Assembly (NCBI GenBank): GCA_031288035.1
Contig: JAITSG010000037.1
Span: 1-24,105, forward strand
Direction: 5' to 3'
DNA length: 24,105 bases
Source: Rickettsiales bacterium
GTDB lineage: Bacteria; Pseudomonadota; Alphaproteobacteria; Rs-D84; CACZYB01
Shown: positions 1 to 6,462 of the stretch, piece by piece
How the letters are laid out: each line of letters begins with the position of its first letter
Position numbering within the stretch: the first letter of the stretch is position 1
Notes under the pieces: model-generated
What the model saw: the letters and a program-made list of their open reading frames with translations, nothing else
Databases searched by the model: none
What the model was told of the DNA's origin: nothing
Translations under genes and position numbers: made by a program

Positions 1-52
1 CCGCGCACTCTCGTTATGGGCTGTTTCAAGGCCCGGCATCCTTTCGGATACT
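1..52 (-). ncRNA. 5' end of an unidentified transcript with two hairpins
   Basis: A good minus-strand promoter (59-87) predicts a transcript starting near 52 and running off the left edge. Its first 50 bases hold a short hairpin with a GAAA tetraloop (ATCC/GGAT, about 39-50) and a second one (GGGC/GCCC, about 18-34). The only possible reading frame starts at ATG 39 with AAGG directly abutting it, which is a poor ribosome-binding arrangement. I favour a structured RNA or leader over a gene start. I do not recognise it as RNase P RNA, tmRNA or SRP RNA from the bases visible. Most of it lies outside the window. Confidence 0.3.
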
Positions 53-58
53 GTCGGC

Positions 59-87
59 AGTATAGCACAAACCCGAAGATTTGTAAA
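59..87 (-). promoter_or_regulatory. Sigma70-type promoter with extended -10
   Basis: On the minus strand the -35 is TTTACA (87-82), followed by a 17-base spacer and an extended -10, TGC-TATACT (67-59). Both boxes are near consensus and the spacing is optimal. It lies just downstream of the uppS stop, so it serves whatever lies beyond the left edge. Confidence 0.65.
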
Positions 88-103
88 GGGTTATCGAAGG
101 GCC

Positions 104-817
104 TCAATCTTCCCTTACCTGGCCGAAACGACGGTCGCGGCGGGAATATTCGTCGAGGGCCTCCTTGAGCTTCTCCTCGTCGAAATCGGGGAAATGGTAC
201 TTAGGGAAGTAAAGCTCGGAATATCCCGCGCACCAGCTAAGGAACCCGGAAAGCCTCTGCTCGCCCGAGGTGCGGATAACGAAGTCCGGATACGGATCGC
301 CGCAAAGGTCGGAATAGCGGTCGAACAGCTCGCGCGTGACGTCGCCGGGCGAGAGCCTGCCCTCGGCCGCCTCCGCCGCTATGCGGCGCGTTACGCGCAG
401 TATCTCGTCCTGGCCGCCGTAGTTCATCATGAAGTTGACGAAGAAGTCCGAAAAACCCTTGGTCTTCTCCTCCAGATCGCGCATGGCGTCCTGTATCGCG
501 GGAGAAAAGCGCGACTTGTCGCCCAAGACGCGAAAACGCGCCCTGTTCTCGATAAGCTTGTCCCCGCGCTTGGTTAGATAGTCGAGGAACAGCTTCATCA
601 GATAGTCTATCTCTTCCTTCGGGCGCGTCCAGTTCTCGGTCGAAAAGACCCAGAACGTCGCCATCTTTATCCCGAACTTGCGGCACGCCTCGAGCACCCT
701 CTGCACGGCCTTGGCGCCGTTGAGATGCCCGACCGAACGCGGCAGAGAGCGCGCCTTGGCCCAGCGGCCGTTCCCGTCGACTATGAATCCTATGTGGTGC
801 GGAACCTTCGCGGACAT
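104..817 (-). CDS. uppS: Isoprenyl transferase (undecaprenyl diphosphate synthase)
   Basis: Cis-prenyltransferase that condenses isopentenyl diphosphate onto farnesyl diphosphate to make the C55 lipid carrier for peptidoglycan and other envelope polymers; it acts at the cytoplasmic face of the membrane. Family hallmarks are in order: the N-terminal HIGFIVDGNGRWAK block with the catalytic Asp, GH..GAKAVQRV, STENWTRPKEEI, NYGGQDEI and the C-terminal block beginning PDFVIRTSGEQRLSGF with AGYSELYF following. At about 237 residues it has the usual length. The ATG at 817 overlaps the frr stop by one base (TGATG); a GTG one codon earlier (820) would give a four-base overlap and is an equal alternative. 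Either way it is translationally coupled to frr. The usual neighbour cdsA does not follow directly; a separate promoter does. Confidence 0.95.
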   Translation of the reverse strand: MSAKVPHHIGFIVDGNGRWAKARSLPRSVGHLNGAKAVQRVLEACRKFGIKMATFWVFSTENWTRPKEEIDYLMKLFLDYLTKRGDKLIENRARFRVLGDKSRFSPAIQDAMRDLEEKTKGFSDFFVNFMMNYGGQDEILRVTRRIAAEAAEGRLSPGDVTRELFDRYSDLCGDPYPDFVIRTSGEQRLSGFLSWCAGYSELYFPKYHFPDFDEEKLKEALDEYSRRDRRFGQVRED

Positions 818-1374
818 CACGAAATACTCATTATATCGGCCTGCTTCGACTTGACGAGACCCTCTATCTCGGCTATGCGCCGGTCGGTCAGCTTCTGTAT
901 CTCGGCCTCGTTTAGCCGCTGCTGGTCCTCTGACTTCTCAATCTCCCTCGCCTCTTCCATGGCGTCCTTGCGAATCAGGCGCACCGCCACTTTCGCATCC
1001 TCGCCGTACCCGCCGGCAACCTTGGTAAGCTCCCGGCGCCGCTCCTCGGTCAACGGCGGTATGGATATGCGAATCAGGGTCCCGTCCGAATTCGGGTTCA
1101 GGCCCAGGTCGGATTCCCGGATCGCCTTCTCCACGGCCTGGACGTTGGCCCGGTCCCACACCGAGACGCCGATGGTCCGGGCGTCGGGGGTCGAAAGGCT
1201 CGCCACCTGGTTTAAGGGAACGGACGCGCCGTAGGCCACGACCATCACGCCGTCCAGCAACGCGATGCTGGCACGCCCGGTGCGCAGGCCGGACAGCTCG
1301 CGCCCCAGCTTGTCCACCGCGTGCCCCATCTTATGATCAGTATCGGATTTAAGCGAAGCAAAATTTTCATGCAT
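817..1374 (-). CDS. frr: Ribosome recycling factor
   Basis: RRF splits post-termination ribosomes together with EF-G. The 185-residue product matches the family length and shows the typical pattern: an N-terminal helix with LRTGRAS, the domain II stretch with GASVPLNQVASLSTPDARTI, then IRISIPPLTEERRRELTK and a long charged C-terminal helix. I chose ATG 1374 because GAGGTGG lies five to six bases upstream and the product then begins MHENFASLKS; an in-frame extension to 1404 would pass through this ribosome-binding site. First gene of the frr-uppS operon, with its own promoter at 1395-1423. The common partner pyrH is not adjacent. Confidence 0.96.
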   Translation of the reverse strand: MHENFASLKSDTDHKMGHAVDKLGRELSGLRTGRASIALLDGVMVVAYGASVPLNQVASLSTPDARTIGVSVWDRANVQAVEKAIRESDLGLNPNSDGTLIRISIPPLTEERRRELTKVAGGYGEDAKVAVRLIRKDAMEEAREIEKSEDQQRLNEAEIQKLTDRRIAEIEGLVKSKQADIMSIS

Positions 1375-1394
1375 TTTTCCACCTCTTGAGAGAA

Positions 1395-1423
1395 ATCTTA
1401 CCATCCGGCTTGGAAAATGACAA
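1395..1423 (-). promoter_or_regulatory. Promoter of frr-uppS
   Basis: Minus-strand TTGTCA (1423-1418), a 17-base spacer and TAAGAT (1400-1395). The predicted start near 1388 leaves a short leader that contains the frr ribosome-binding site. It lies directly after the terminator of the preceding Cys-rich gene, so frr-uppS is an independent unit. Confidence 0.6.
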
Positions 1424-1424
1424 C

Positions 1425-1451
1425 AAAAAAGCCGCCGAAAAATCCGGCGGC
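1425..1451 (-). terminator. Rho-independent terminator of the Cys-rich gene
   Basis: On the minus strand GCCGCCG (1451-1445) pairs perfectly with CGGCGGC (1437-1431) around a 7-base loop and is followed by six T (1430-1425). This is a textbook intrinsic terminator 20 bases after the stop of the small Cys-rich gene. Confidence 0.9.
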
Positions 1452-1470
1452 CGTATAAACAGGTACGCGG

Positions 1471-1737
1471 CTATTTGCGGTGCCCCGGCCTTTCCGCCCT
1501 TTCGGCGGGGACGCCATCCTCCGCCATGTGGCGGGGGCCGTGGCGATGCTTGCCGCCGCAGCAGCAAACGAATTTGCACGTGACAAAGCATATCACGAAC
1601 ACGGCCAGGACAAAGCCCACGGCCTTAACGAAACGACGGGTCCTGGAACAACAGCCGCAAGGACAACCGCACTTTCCACCGTCGACCGGGCGCACGGCGG
1701 CAACCGCGGGTTTCCTGCTTTTTTTTCTTACAACCAT
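1471..1737 (-). CDS. Small Cys- and His-rich single-pass membrane protein, function unknown
   Basis: I do not recognise this 88-residue protein. It has a basic N-terminus (MVVRKKSRKP), a Cys cluster at residues 23-30 (GKCGCPCGCC, five Cys), a hydrophobic segment at about 38-57 that also holds Cys50 and Cys54, then Cys58-60, GGKHRHGPRH with three His, and a charged tail. Ten Cys in 88 residues around one membrane helix suggests metal binding or lipidation, which is inference. The start at 1737 is decided by a strong AGGAGG six bases upstream; longer in-frame starts lie before that site. It has its own extended -10 promoter (1789-1816) and a perfect terminator (1425-1451), so it is a monocistronic and probably well-expressed gene. 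It could alternatively be a cysteine-rich regulator or a metal storage peptide. Confidence 0.75.
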   Translation of the reverse strand: MVVRKKSRKPAVAAVRPVDGGKCGCPCGCCSRTRRFVKAVGFVLAVFVICFVTCKFVCCCGGKHRHGPRHMAEDGVPAERAERPGHRK

Positions 1738-1770
1738 AACTTCCTCCTTTTTATTTTGTTGCGCATGCTC

Positions 1771-1776
1771 TATAAT
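1771..1776 (+). promoter_or_regulatory. Probable -10 box for ruvX
   Basis: A perfect TATAAT lies eight bases before ATG 1785; transcription would start near 1783. The -35 region is weak (T-rich, about 1748-1753). There is no Shine-Dalgarno sequence ahead of the start, so the ruvX mRNA may be leaderless. Confidence 0.4.
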
Positions 1777-1784
1777 GGGCATGT

Positions 1785-2231
1785 ATGGATTATAGCACAA
1801 TGATATACGATTTCAAGAAATTATTGGACGGGACGGACAAAAGGATAATCGGCCTGGATTACGGCGAAAAACGAATCGGAATCGCGATAAGCGACGCCTC
1901 GCGCACGATTGCCTCGCCGCTCAAGGTCGCGCGGGACGAAGAGGAGGCCCGGCGGACAATCCGGGACAACGATACAGGCGGCATAGTTATCGGACTGCCG
2001 CTCGAAATGAGCGGGCGAGAGGGCGAAACGGCAAGAAAGGCCCGGGCTTTCGGAGCAAGGCTCGCCGACATGGCGCCGGTGGAATTCATGGACGAAAGGC
2101 TGAGCTCGAAGGGCGCGGAAGACATGCTGATCCGCGAGGCGGACATGACGCGGGCGAAGCGGCGCCGGATACTCGACAAAGTGGCAGCGCAGCACATACT
2201 CCAGGCATACCTAGACCTAAAGCAGCCCTAG
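1785..2231 (+). CDS. ruvX: RuvX/YqgF family Holliday-junction resolvase-like nuclease
   Basis: RNase H-fold protein of the YqgF/RuvX family, implicated in pre-16S rRNA 5' end processing and possibly Holliday junction resolution. Visible motifs: IIGLDYGEKRIGIAISD near the N-terminus (first catalytic Asp), GGIVIGLPLEMSGREGE, the FMDERLSSKGAE block with a second acidic site, and the C-terminal ILDKVAAQHILQAYLD. The 148-residue length is normal. ATG 1785 and ATG 1800 are both possible; neither has a Shine-Dalgarno sequence. Its 5' end overlaps the promoter of the divergent Cys-rich gene, and its 3' end overlaps radC tail-to-tail by 15 bases. Confidence 0.93.
   Translation: MDYSTMIYDFKKLLDGTDKRIIGLDYGEKRIGIAISDASRTIASPLKVARDEEEARRTIRDNDTGGIVIGLPLEMSGREGETARKARAFGARLADMAPVEFMDERLSSKGAEDMLIREADMTRAKRRRILDKVAAQHILQAYLDLKQP
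1789..1816 (-). promoter_or_regulatory. Promoter of the Cys-rich membrane gene, inside the ruvX 5' end
   Basis: Minus-strand TTGAAA (1816-1811), a 16-base spacer and TATAAT (1794-1789) preceded by TGC, a perfect extended -10. Transcription would start near 1782 and run left into the Cys-rich gene. The boxes lie within the first codons of ruvX, so the two divergent transcripts start within a few bases of each other. Confidence 0.65.
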
Positions 2232-2891
2232 GGCCGCGAAGCTCGAAACGCCGTCCTGGGAAACGACCAGATGGTCGTGCACCGCCACGTCCACGCCCGC
2301 CAGGGCCTGGACTATGCGCTTCGTCATCTCTATGTCGGCCCGGCTAGGGCTCGTGTCGCCGCTCGGATGGTTGTGCACCAGGATGACGCTGGACGCCCCG
2401 GCGGCAAGCACGCCCTTCAAAACCTCGCGCGGGTACACGCCGGAAAAATTGACGGTGCCGGAAGAATGGACCTCGTCCCTTATCAGGTTGCATTTCGCGT
2501 CCAGGTAAAGGACGTGGAACTCCTCGGCCGCGCGGCAGCCTATGCTCATGCGGCAATAGTCGACCAGCGCGGGCCAGTCGGCTATGACGGGACGCCGGGA
2601 AGCCTCGCTCCTCAACGCGCGGACGCACGAAGCCTCGACTATCTTCACAGCGGCGGCCGCGGCGGGCCCGACCCCCTTGACCTCCGAAAGAACGGGAAAA
2701 TCCGCGTGCACCACGCCGGAAAACGACTTGAACCGGGACAAAAGATCCTTGGCCAGCGGCTTTACGTCGCGGCGAGGGACGGCAATGGAGAGCAAAAGCT
2801 CCAGCACCTCGTAATCCGCAAGCGAATCCGGATCGGACAGAAGCTTCCCCCTTAGCCTTGCGCGGTGTCCTATGTTGCGAGGGTCCGACAT
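2217..2891 (-). CDS. radC: RadC/JAMM-domain protein
   Basis: RadC-family protein (MPN/JAMM metallo-domain) of uncertain biochemical function, historically linked to DNA repair. The N-terminal part (about residues 1-100) carries a helix-hairpin-helix-like region with VLSEVKGVGPAAAAAVK; the C-terminal domain has the conserved SSGTVNFSGVYPREVLKGVL block and the JAMM metal site HNHPSGDTSPSRAD, with the later conserved VHDHLVV. Length is 224 residues from ATG 2891, normal for the family. That start gives MSDPRNIGHRARLRGKLL, the usual RadC opening. No Shine-Dalgarno sequence precedes it, but TATAAT ends six bases upstream, so the mRNA may be leaderless. It overlaps ruvX tail-to-tail. Confidence 0.93.
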   Translation of the reverse strand: MSDPRNIGHRARLRGKLLSDPDSLADYEVLELLLSIAVPRRDVKPLAKDLLSRFKSFSGVVHADFPVLSEVKGVGPAAAAAVKIVEASCVRALRSEASRRPVIADWPALVDYCRMSIGCRAAEEFHVLYLDAKCNLIRDEVHSSGTVNFSGVYPREVLKGVLAAGASSVILVHNHPSGDTSPSRADIEMTKRIVQALAGVDVAVHDHLVVSQDGVSSFAALGLL

Positions 2892-2897
2892 GGGGCG

Positions 2898-2926
2898 ATT
2901 ATACTCCAGCCGCCTTGACATATCCA
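2898..2926 (-). promoter_or_regulatory. Promoter of radC (possibly leaderless transcript)
   Basis: Minus-strand TATAAT (2903-2898) six bases before ATG 2891, with TGGATA (2926-2921, four of six consensus positions) at 17-base spacing. The predicted start point coincides with the A of the ATG. It interleaves with the divergent promoter at 2915-2943. Confidence 0.5.
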
Positions 2927-2943
2927 CAAAAAAGGAATAGAAT
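2915..2943 (+). promoter_or_regulatory. Promoter of the outer-membrane protein gene
   Basis: TTGACA (2915-2920), a 17-base spacer and TAGAAT (2938-2943). The start near 2950 gives a leader of about 30 bases with AGGGA ahead of ATG 2981. It overlaps the radC promoter on the other strand, so the two may compete for polymerase. Confidence 0.75.
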
Positions 2944-2980
2944 CGCAACAGACCAACAAAAAGAACAATAGGGAATAATT

Positions 2981-4006
2981 ATGAACAAGACAGCGTTAGT
3001 ATTTTCAGCCCTGATCGCCTCCGCCCCCGCGCTAGCGGTGGAGATCGCGACCACCCCGGAGTTCGAGGCCGCGAAGGCCGAGACCGCAAAGACGGGCGAA
3101 TCCGCCAAAGACCTCGCTTCGATAGAAACAAACCGCAACCCGTGGTACCGCGGCATAGGATTCGGCGTGGGAGCCGGCGTGCTGTCCGGCGTCACCGGCG
3201 AGCTTTCGTACCGCATACCGTATTCGGACAGCTTCTTCGGCAACAGATTCGGATTCAGGGTGAGCTACAGCACGTTCAAACCCCTGGAAAAGACTGTCGA
3301 CAAGCTCATCCTCGACGCCAGCGAGGACAACGACGACATAAGCGTCAGCGCCAAGATAAACTCCAAACAGATAGGCGCGATGATAGACTTCTATCCGTTC
3401 GGGTACATCTGGGGCCTCGGCGCCTTCAGGCTTACCGGCGGATACTATGCCGGCGATTTCGACATAGACGCGACGATCACCGGAACGCAAGACGTCAGCG
3501 GAACAACGCCCGCCACGATAAGCGGCCTTTCCGGCACGGCGAGCGTCCTTAACGGACATACGCTGTCCGTAGATTACGCCGGAACCGGCTCGGCGGCCGG
3601 CGCCCTCCAGTTCTCGTACGACAAGATCAAGGGACCGTACGCCGGCCTCGGCCTAGACATGGGGCTGTTCTGGGGCATCAGGCTGACCCTGGACGCCGGA
3701 TTGGTGTTCACGGATGCCCCGACCGTGCACGGCGAGCTGGCCGACATAAGCGGCTCCATCAATTCCGCGTGCTTACAGGTTCCCAGCATGTATCAGGCCG
3801 CCCTCGGAAACTCGTACTGCGTGGAAATGGCCAACCTGGACGCCACCGCGCGGGGGAAAATCCAGGGCGAAATCGACGCCGAGGCCGGGAGGCAGAAAGT
3901 AGAGGTCAACAAGGATATAAACGAAAACGTGAAGGACATAAACGACTCGCTCGCCAAGTACGACTATTTCCCGATAGTCCGCCTCGGGCTGGCGTACAGG
4001 TTCTAG
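2981..4006 (+). CDS. Outer-membrane beta-barrel protein, function unknown
   Basis: A 341-residue secreted protein. The signal peptide is clear: MNKT, a hydrophobic core, and ALA/VE around residue 19. The mature part shows alternating amphipathic strands with many Gly and aromatic residues (for example YRGIGFGVGAGVLSGV, FGFRVSYSTF, GAMIDFYPFGYIWGLGAF, YAGLGLDMGLFWGIRLTLDAGLVF) and ends FPIVRLGLAYRF, a C-terminal aromatic residue typical of substrates of the BAM assembly machine. Low-complexity Gly/Ser/Thr/Ala stretches around 165-200 look like surface loops; two Cys near 264 and 279 could form a disulfide in a loop. A charged, helix-prone segment (about 290-325) precedes the last strand. A specific function cannot be assigned. 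It has its own promoter and AGGGA ribosome-binding site. Confidence 0.85.
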   Translation: MNKTALVFSALIASAPALAVEIATTPEFEAAKAETAKTGESAKDLASIETNRNPWYRGIGFGVGAGVLSGVTGELSYRIPYSDSFFGNRFGFRVSYSTFKPLEKTVDKLILDASEDNDDISVSAKINSKQIGAMIDFYPFGYIWGLGAFRLTGGYYAGDFDIDATITGTQDVSGTTPATISGLSGTASVLNGHTLSVDYAGTGSAAGALQFSYDKIKGPYAGLGLDMGLFWGIRLTLDAGLVFTDAPTVHGELADISGSINSACLQVPSMYQAALGNSYCVEMANLDATARGKIQGEIDAEAGRQKVEVNKDINENVKDINDSLAKYDYFPIVRLGLAYRF

Positions 4007-4016
4007 ACTAATCAAT

Positions 4017-4064
4017 ATACAGCCATCCGGGGACTGCGGCATACGGGCCATTTCCCCGCTGTAT
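4017..4064. terminator. Imperfect hairpin after the outer-membrane protein gene
   Basis: ATACAGC (4017-4023) pairs with GCTGTAT (4058-4064), and inside it GGGGA (4029-4033) pairs with TCCCC (4053-4057), with a small bulge. It starts 11 bases after the stop codon. The trailing T-run is weak, so it may act as a terminator or an mRNA-stabilising 3' end. Confidence 0.4.
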
Positions 4065-4074
4065 TTCGATTGGA

Positions 4075-4113
4075 AAAATTTTGCTCAACAGATTCCATCG
4101 TTCGCAAAATTTT
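4075..4113. repeat. 10-bp perfect inverted repeat between converging genes
   Basis: AAAATTTTGC (4075-4084) and GCAAAATTTT (4104-4113) are perfect inverted copies around a 19-base loop. The 3' arm ends in T on both strands, so it could serve as a weak bidirectional terminator between the outer-membrane protein gene and aspS. A third stem nearby (CCTCG/CGAGG, 4123-4161, with inner ACCG/CGGT) makes the whole gap hairpin-rich. Confidence 0.5.
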
Positions 4114-4213
4114 CTAAATAAGCCTCGCAAACCGCCGTACATTCCGCCGGTATTTCGAGGAATCTTTGGACGCGGAAAGATAACTTGCGCGCTTTTCGCT
4201 TGGAAAACCGCAG

Positions 4214-5983
4214 CTATTTCTTCGCGTCGACCTTGATGTGCAGCTCCCTGAGCTGACGCTCCGACACGGCCGAGGGCGCACCCATGAGCAAGTCCTCGCC
4301 CCGGCCGTTCGCGGGAAACAAGGTGACCTCGCGCAAATTGGGCTCGTCGGCCAAAAGCATCACTATGCGGTCTATGCCCGGCGCGCAGCCGGCGTGCGGC
4401 GGAACGCCGTACTTGAACGCTGTCAGAAGGCCGGAAAACTTCGCCTCGACCTCCTCGCGCGCGTAGCCGACGTTCATGAAGGCGCGGATTATGCACTCCG
4501 GATCCGTGTTCCTGACGGCCCCGCTGGTGAGCTCGTAGCCGTTGCAAACCATGTCGTACTGGTGCGCCTTGATGGAAAGCAGGTCGTCCGTATCCAGCGC
4601 CTTTATCCCGCCCTGGGGCATGGAGAACGGATTGTGGGCGAAGTCCAGCTTGCCCGTGTCCTCGTCGAGCTCGTAAAGCGGAAAGTCCACTATGAACGCG
4701 AACCTGAACACGTCCTTTTCCACCAGATCCAGGTCGGCGGCGAGCTTCGCGCGCACGAGGCCCGCGAACTTCTGGGCCCCGGACAACTTGTCGCACACGA
4801 AGAATACCGAATCGCCGCCGGAGCTTCCGGTCAGCTCCCTTATCATATCTATACGCGCGGGCTCCAGGTTCTTCGCGATCGGGCCCTTGGCCTCGCCGCC
4901 CGCCCCGTCGAAAACTATATAGCCCAGCCCTGCGGCCCTGTTCGCGCGGGCCCAGTCGTTCAGGCCGTCGAACCACGAGCGCGGGCGGCCGCTCGACCTG
5001 GGCGCGCGGATCGCCTTGACCACCGCGCCCTTGGCTATATTGCCCGCGAAAATCGCGAAGCCCGAACCGCGGAAAGCCTCGGTTATGTCCTTTATTATAA
5101 GGGGGTTGCGAAGGTCTGGCTTGTCCGAGCCGTAGTCCTCCATCGCGCGCGCGTGCGAAATCGTCTCCCAGCCGGAAAGCCTGCGCTTGCCCGCGAACTT
5201 TCCGAACACGGCGCCGAACACGTCCCTGGCCACCTCGAAAACATCCTCCTGTGTCGCGAAGGACATCTCCATGTCGAGCTGGTAGAACTCCAGCATACGG
5301 TCGGCGCGGCCGTCCTCGTCCCTGAAGCACGGCGCTATCTGGAAATACTTGTCGAAACCCGCGACCATGGCCAGCTGCTTGAACTGCTGCGGCGCCTGGG
5401 GGAGCGCGTAAAACCTTCCCGGAAACTGGCGCGAAGGCACTAGGAAATCGCGCGCGCCCTCGGGAGAGCTCGCGGTAAGAATCGGGGTCTGAAGCTCGTT
5501 GAACCCCAGCTCCCACATGCGGTCGCGGATAGCCTTTATGACGCCGGAGCGCAGCTTGATTATATCCTGCATCCTCCTGCGCCGAAGGTCTATGTAGCGG
5601 TACCTGAGCCGCAGATCCTCGGGAAACTCCTCCTGGCTCTGGACCAAAATCGGCAGGACCTCGGACGCGGAAAGCACGTCGAACGAGGATATCCTCAGCT
5701 CCACCCTGCCGGTCGGAATGTCGGGATTCACAGTGTCCGGGGAGCGCAGGACCACCTCGCCCTCGCACGAAACCACGGATTCTATGCGGAGCTTCTCGAA
5801 CTTCGGAAAATCGGGGTGCGTCATGTCTATCACGCACTGAGTGGTGCCGTAATGGTCGCGCAAGTCTATGAACATCATGCCGCCGTGGTCGCGCTTGCTA
5901 GCTATCCAGCCGGCGAGCCGCACGGCCCTGCCCTCGAATTTTTCGTCAAGCTCCCCGCAGGTGTTCGTGCGATATTCATGCAT
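4214..5983 (-). CDS. aspS: Aspartyl-tRNA synthetase
   Basis: Class II synthetase that charges tRNA-Asp; in lineages with this AspRS type it may also charge tRNA-Asn for amidation, which cannot be decided here. Domains in order: N-terminal OB-fold anticodon-binding domain (about 1-105), catalytic core with motif 2 FRDEDGRADR at 220-229 followed by EFYQLDMEMSF, the inserted GAD domain (about 285-420), then motif 3 with GIDRIVMLLAD near the C-terminus. Length 589 is usual. The start MHEYRTNTCGEL fits the family. No Shine-Dalgarno sequence precedes ATG 5983, but TATAAT ends nine bases upstream, so the leader would be about three bases. It converges on the outer-membrane protein gene. Confidence 0.96.
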   Translation of the reverse strand: MHEYRTNTCGELDEKFEGRAVRLAGWIASKRDHGGMMFIDLRDHYGTTQCVIDMTHPDFPKFEKLRIESVVSCEGEVVLRSPDTVNPDIPTGRVELRISSFDVLSASEVLPILVQSQEEFPEDLRLRYRYIDLRRRRMQDIIKLRSGVIKAIRDRMWELGFNELQTPILTASSPEGARDFLVPSRQFPGRFYALPQAPQQFKQLAMVAGFDKYFQIAPCFRDEDGRADRMLEFYQLDMEMSFATQEDVFEVARDVFGAVFGKFAGKRRLSGWETISHARAMEDYGSDKPDLRNPLIIKDITEAFRGSGFAIFAGNIAKGAVVKAIRAPRSSGRPRSWFDGLNDWARANRAAGLGYIVFDGAGGEAKGPIAKNLEPARIDMIRELTGSSGGDSVFFVCDKLSGAQKFAGLVRAKLAADLDLVEKDVFRFAFIVDFPLYELDEDTGKLDFAHNPFSMPQGGIKALDTDDLLSIKAHQYDMVCNGYELTSGAVRNTDPECIIRAFMNVGYAREEVEAKFSGLLTAFKYGVPPHAGCAPGIDRIVMLLADEPNLREVTLFPANGRGEDLLMGAPSAVSERQLRELHIKVDAKK

Positions 5984-5992
5984 AGCCGGGCC

Positions 5993-6020
5993 ATTATATT
6001 ATAAGGGCAGCCAAAGTCAA
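5993..6020 (-). promoter_or_regulatory. Promoter of aspS (nearly leaderless)
   Basis: Minus-strand TTGACT (6020-6015), a 16-base spacer and TATAAT (5998-5993). A second overlapping TATAAT lies at 6003-5998. The start from the first is predicted near 5986, three bases before the ATG. Confidence 0.6.
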
Positions 6021-6242
6021 AGAGTTTTTGAAATCAATACCTGACGTAGCAATAGACGGCGCAGTTCGCCGGGCGGGGACGGGAACGGCGGCCGCGGAAA
6101 CAACGCGGGAGGCGTCGAATAAAAATTCGCTTAACGGCGCATATCCGCGCCGCGAATAGCAAGGCCCACGAAAGCCCCGCGCTTTGGCGCTTGGGCAAAA
6201 TAATACCATAGCCCGCCGGATTTCGCAAGTAGGAAAGAATCG
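6021..6242. other. Gene-free stretch with small hairpins
   Basis: The 388 bases between aspS and tRNA-Trp carry promoters at both ends; the middle contains no convincing gene. Short stems are visible, for example CGAAT-AAAA-ATTCG (about 6116-6129) and GGCGC/GCGCC shortly after. Minus-strand open frames here lack ribosome-binding sites and run into the antisense of the tRNA. I see nothing else I can name. Confidence 0.4.
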
Positions 6243-6349
6243 TTGACAGGACGCGTAAAGAAGGTATAGTCGAACGGACTTAAGAAACCGCTTGATTTCG
6301 CGGACGAAAGTATGTAGAATCATGATGCTTTTGCGAGCCATGCTATATT
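6243..6349 (+). promoter_or_regulatory. Tandem promoters for tRNA-Trp-secE-nusG
   Basis: Three candidates read rightward: TTGACA (6243-6248), 16 bases, TATAGT (6265-6270); TTGATT (6292-6297), 17 bases, TAGAAT (6315-6320); and an extended -10, TGC-TATATT (6341-6349), without a clear -35. Multiple promoters fit the high demand for the tRNA and the transcription/ribosomal operon. Confidence 0.6.
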
Positions 6350-6371
6350 TTGTTCGTAAAATCAACAAGAT

Positions 6372-6447
6372 AGGAGCATAGCTCAGCTGGTAGAGCAGCG
6401 GTCTCCAAAACCGCAGGCCGTGGGTTCGAATCCTACTGCTCCTGCCA
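6372..6447 (+). tRNA. tRNA-Trp (anticodon CCA)
   Basis: A complete cloverleaf: acceptor AGGAGCA (6372-6378) pairs perfectly with TGCTCCT (6437-6443); D-stem GCTC/GAGC; anticodon stem GCGGT/ACCGC around loop CTCCAAA, anticodon CCA; T-arm GTGGG-TTCGAAT-CCTAC with one G-U pair; discriminator G and an encoded CCA end (6445-6447). tRNA-Trp directly upstream of secE is the usual arrangement in Alphaproteobacteria. Confidence 0.98.
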
Positions 6448-6462
6448 AGACATACGGCAAAG

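Noticed and set aside
4008..5837. A 609-residue open frame on the same strand as aspS
   Set aside because: It lies in another frame over aspS, is dominated by Arg, Gly and Ala, and shows no domain; it is a by-product of GC-rich coding.
6034..6228. A 64-residue minus-strand frame between aspS and tRNA-Trp
   Set aside because: No ribosome-binding site, Arg-rich biased composition and no domain; several overlapping frames are equally open.
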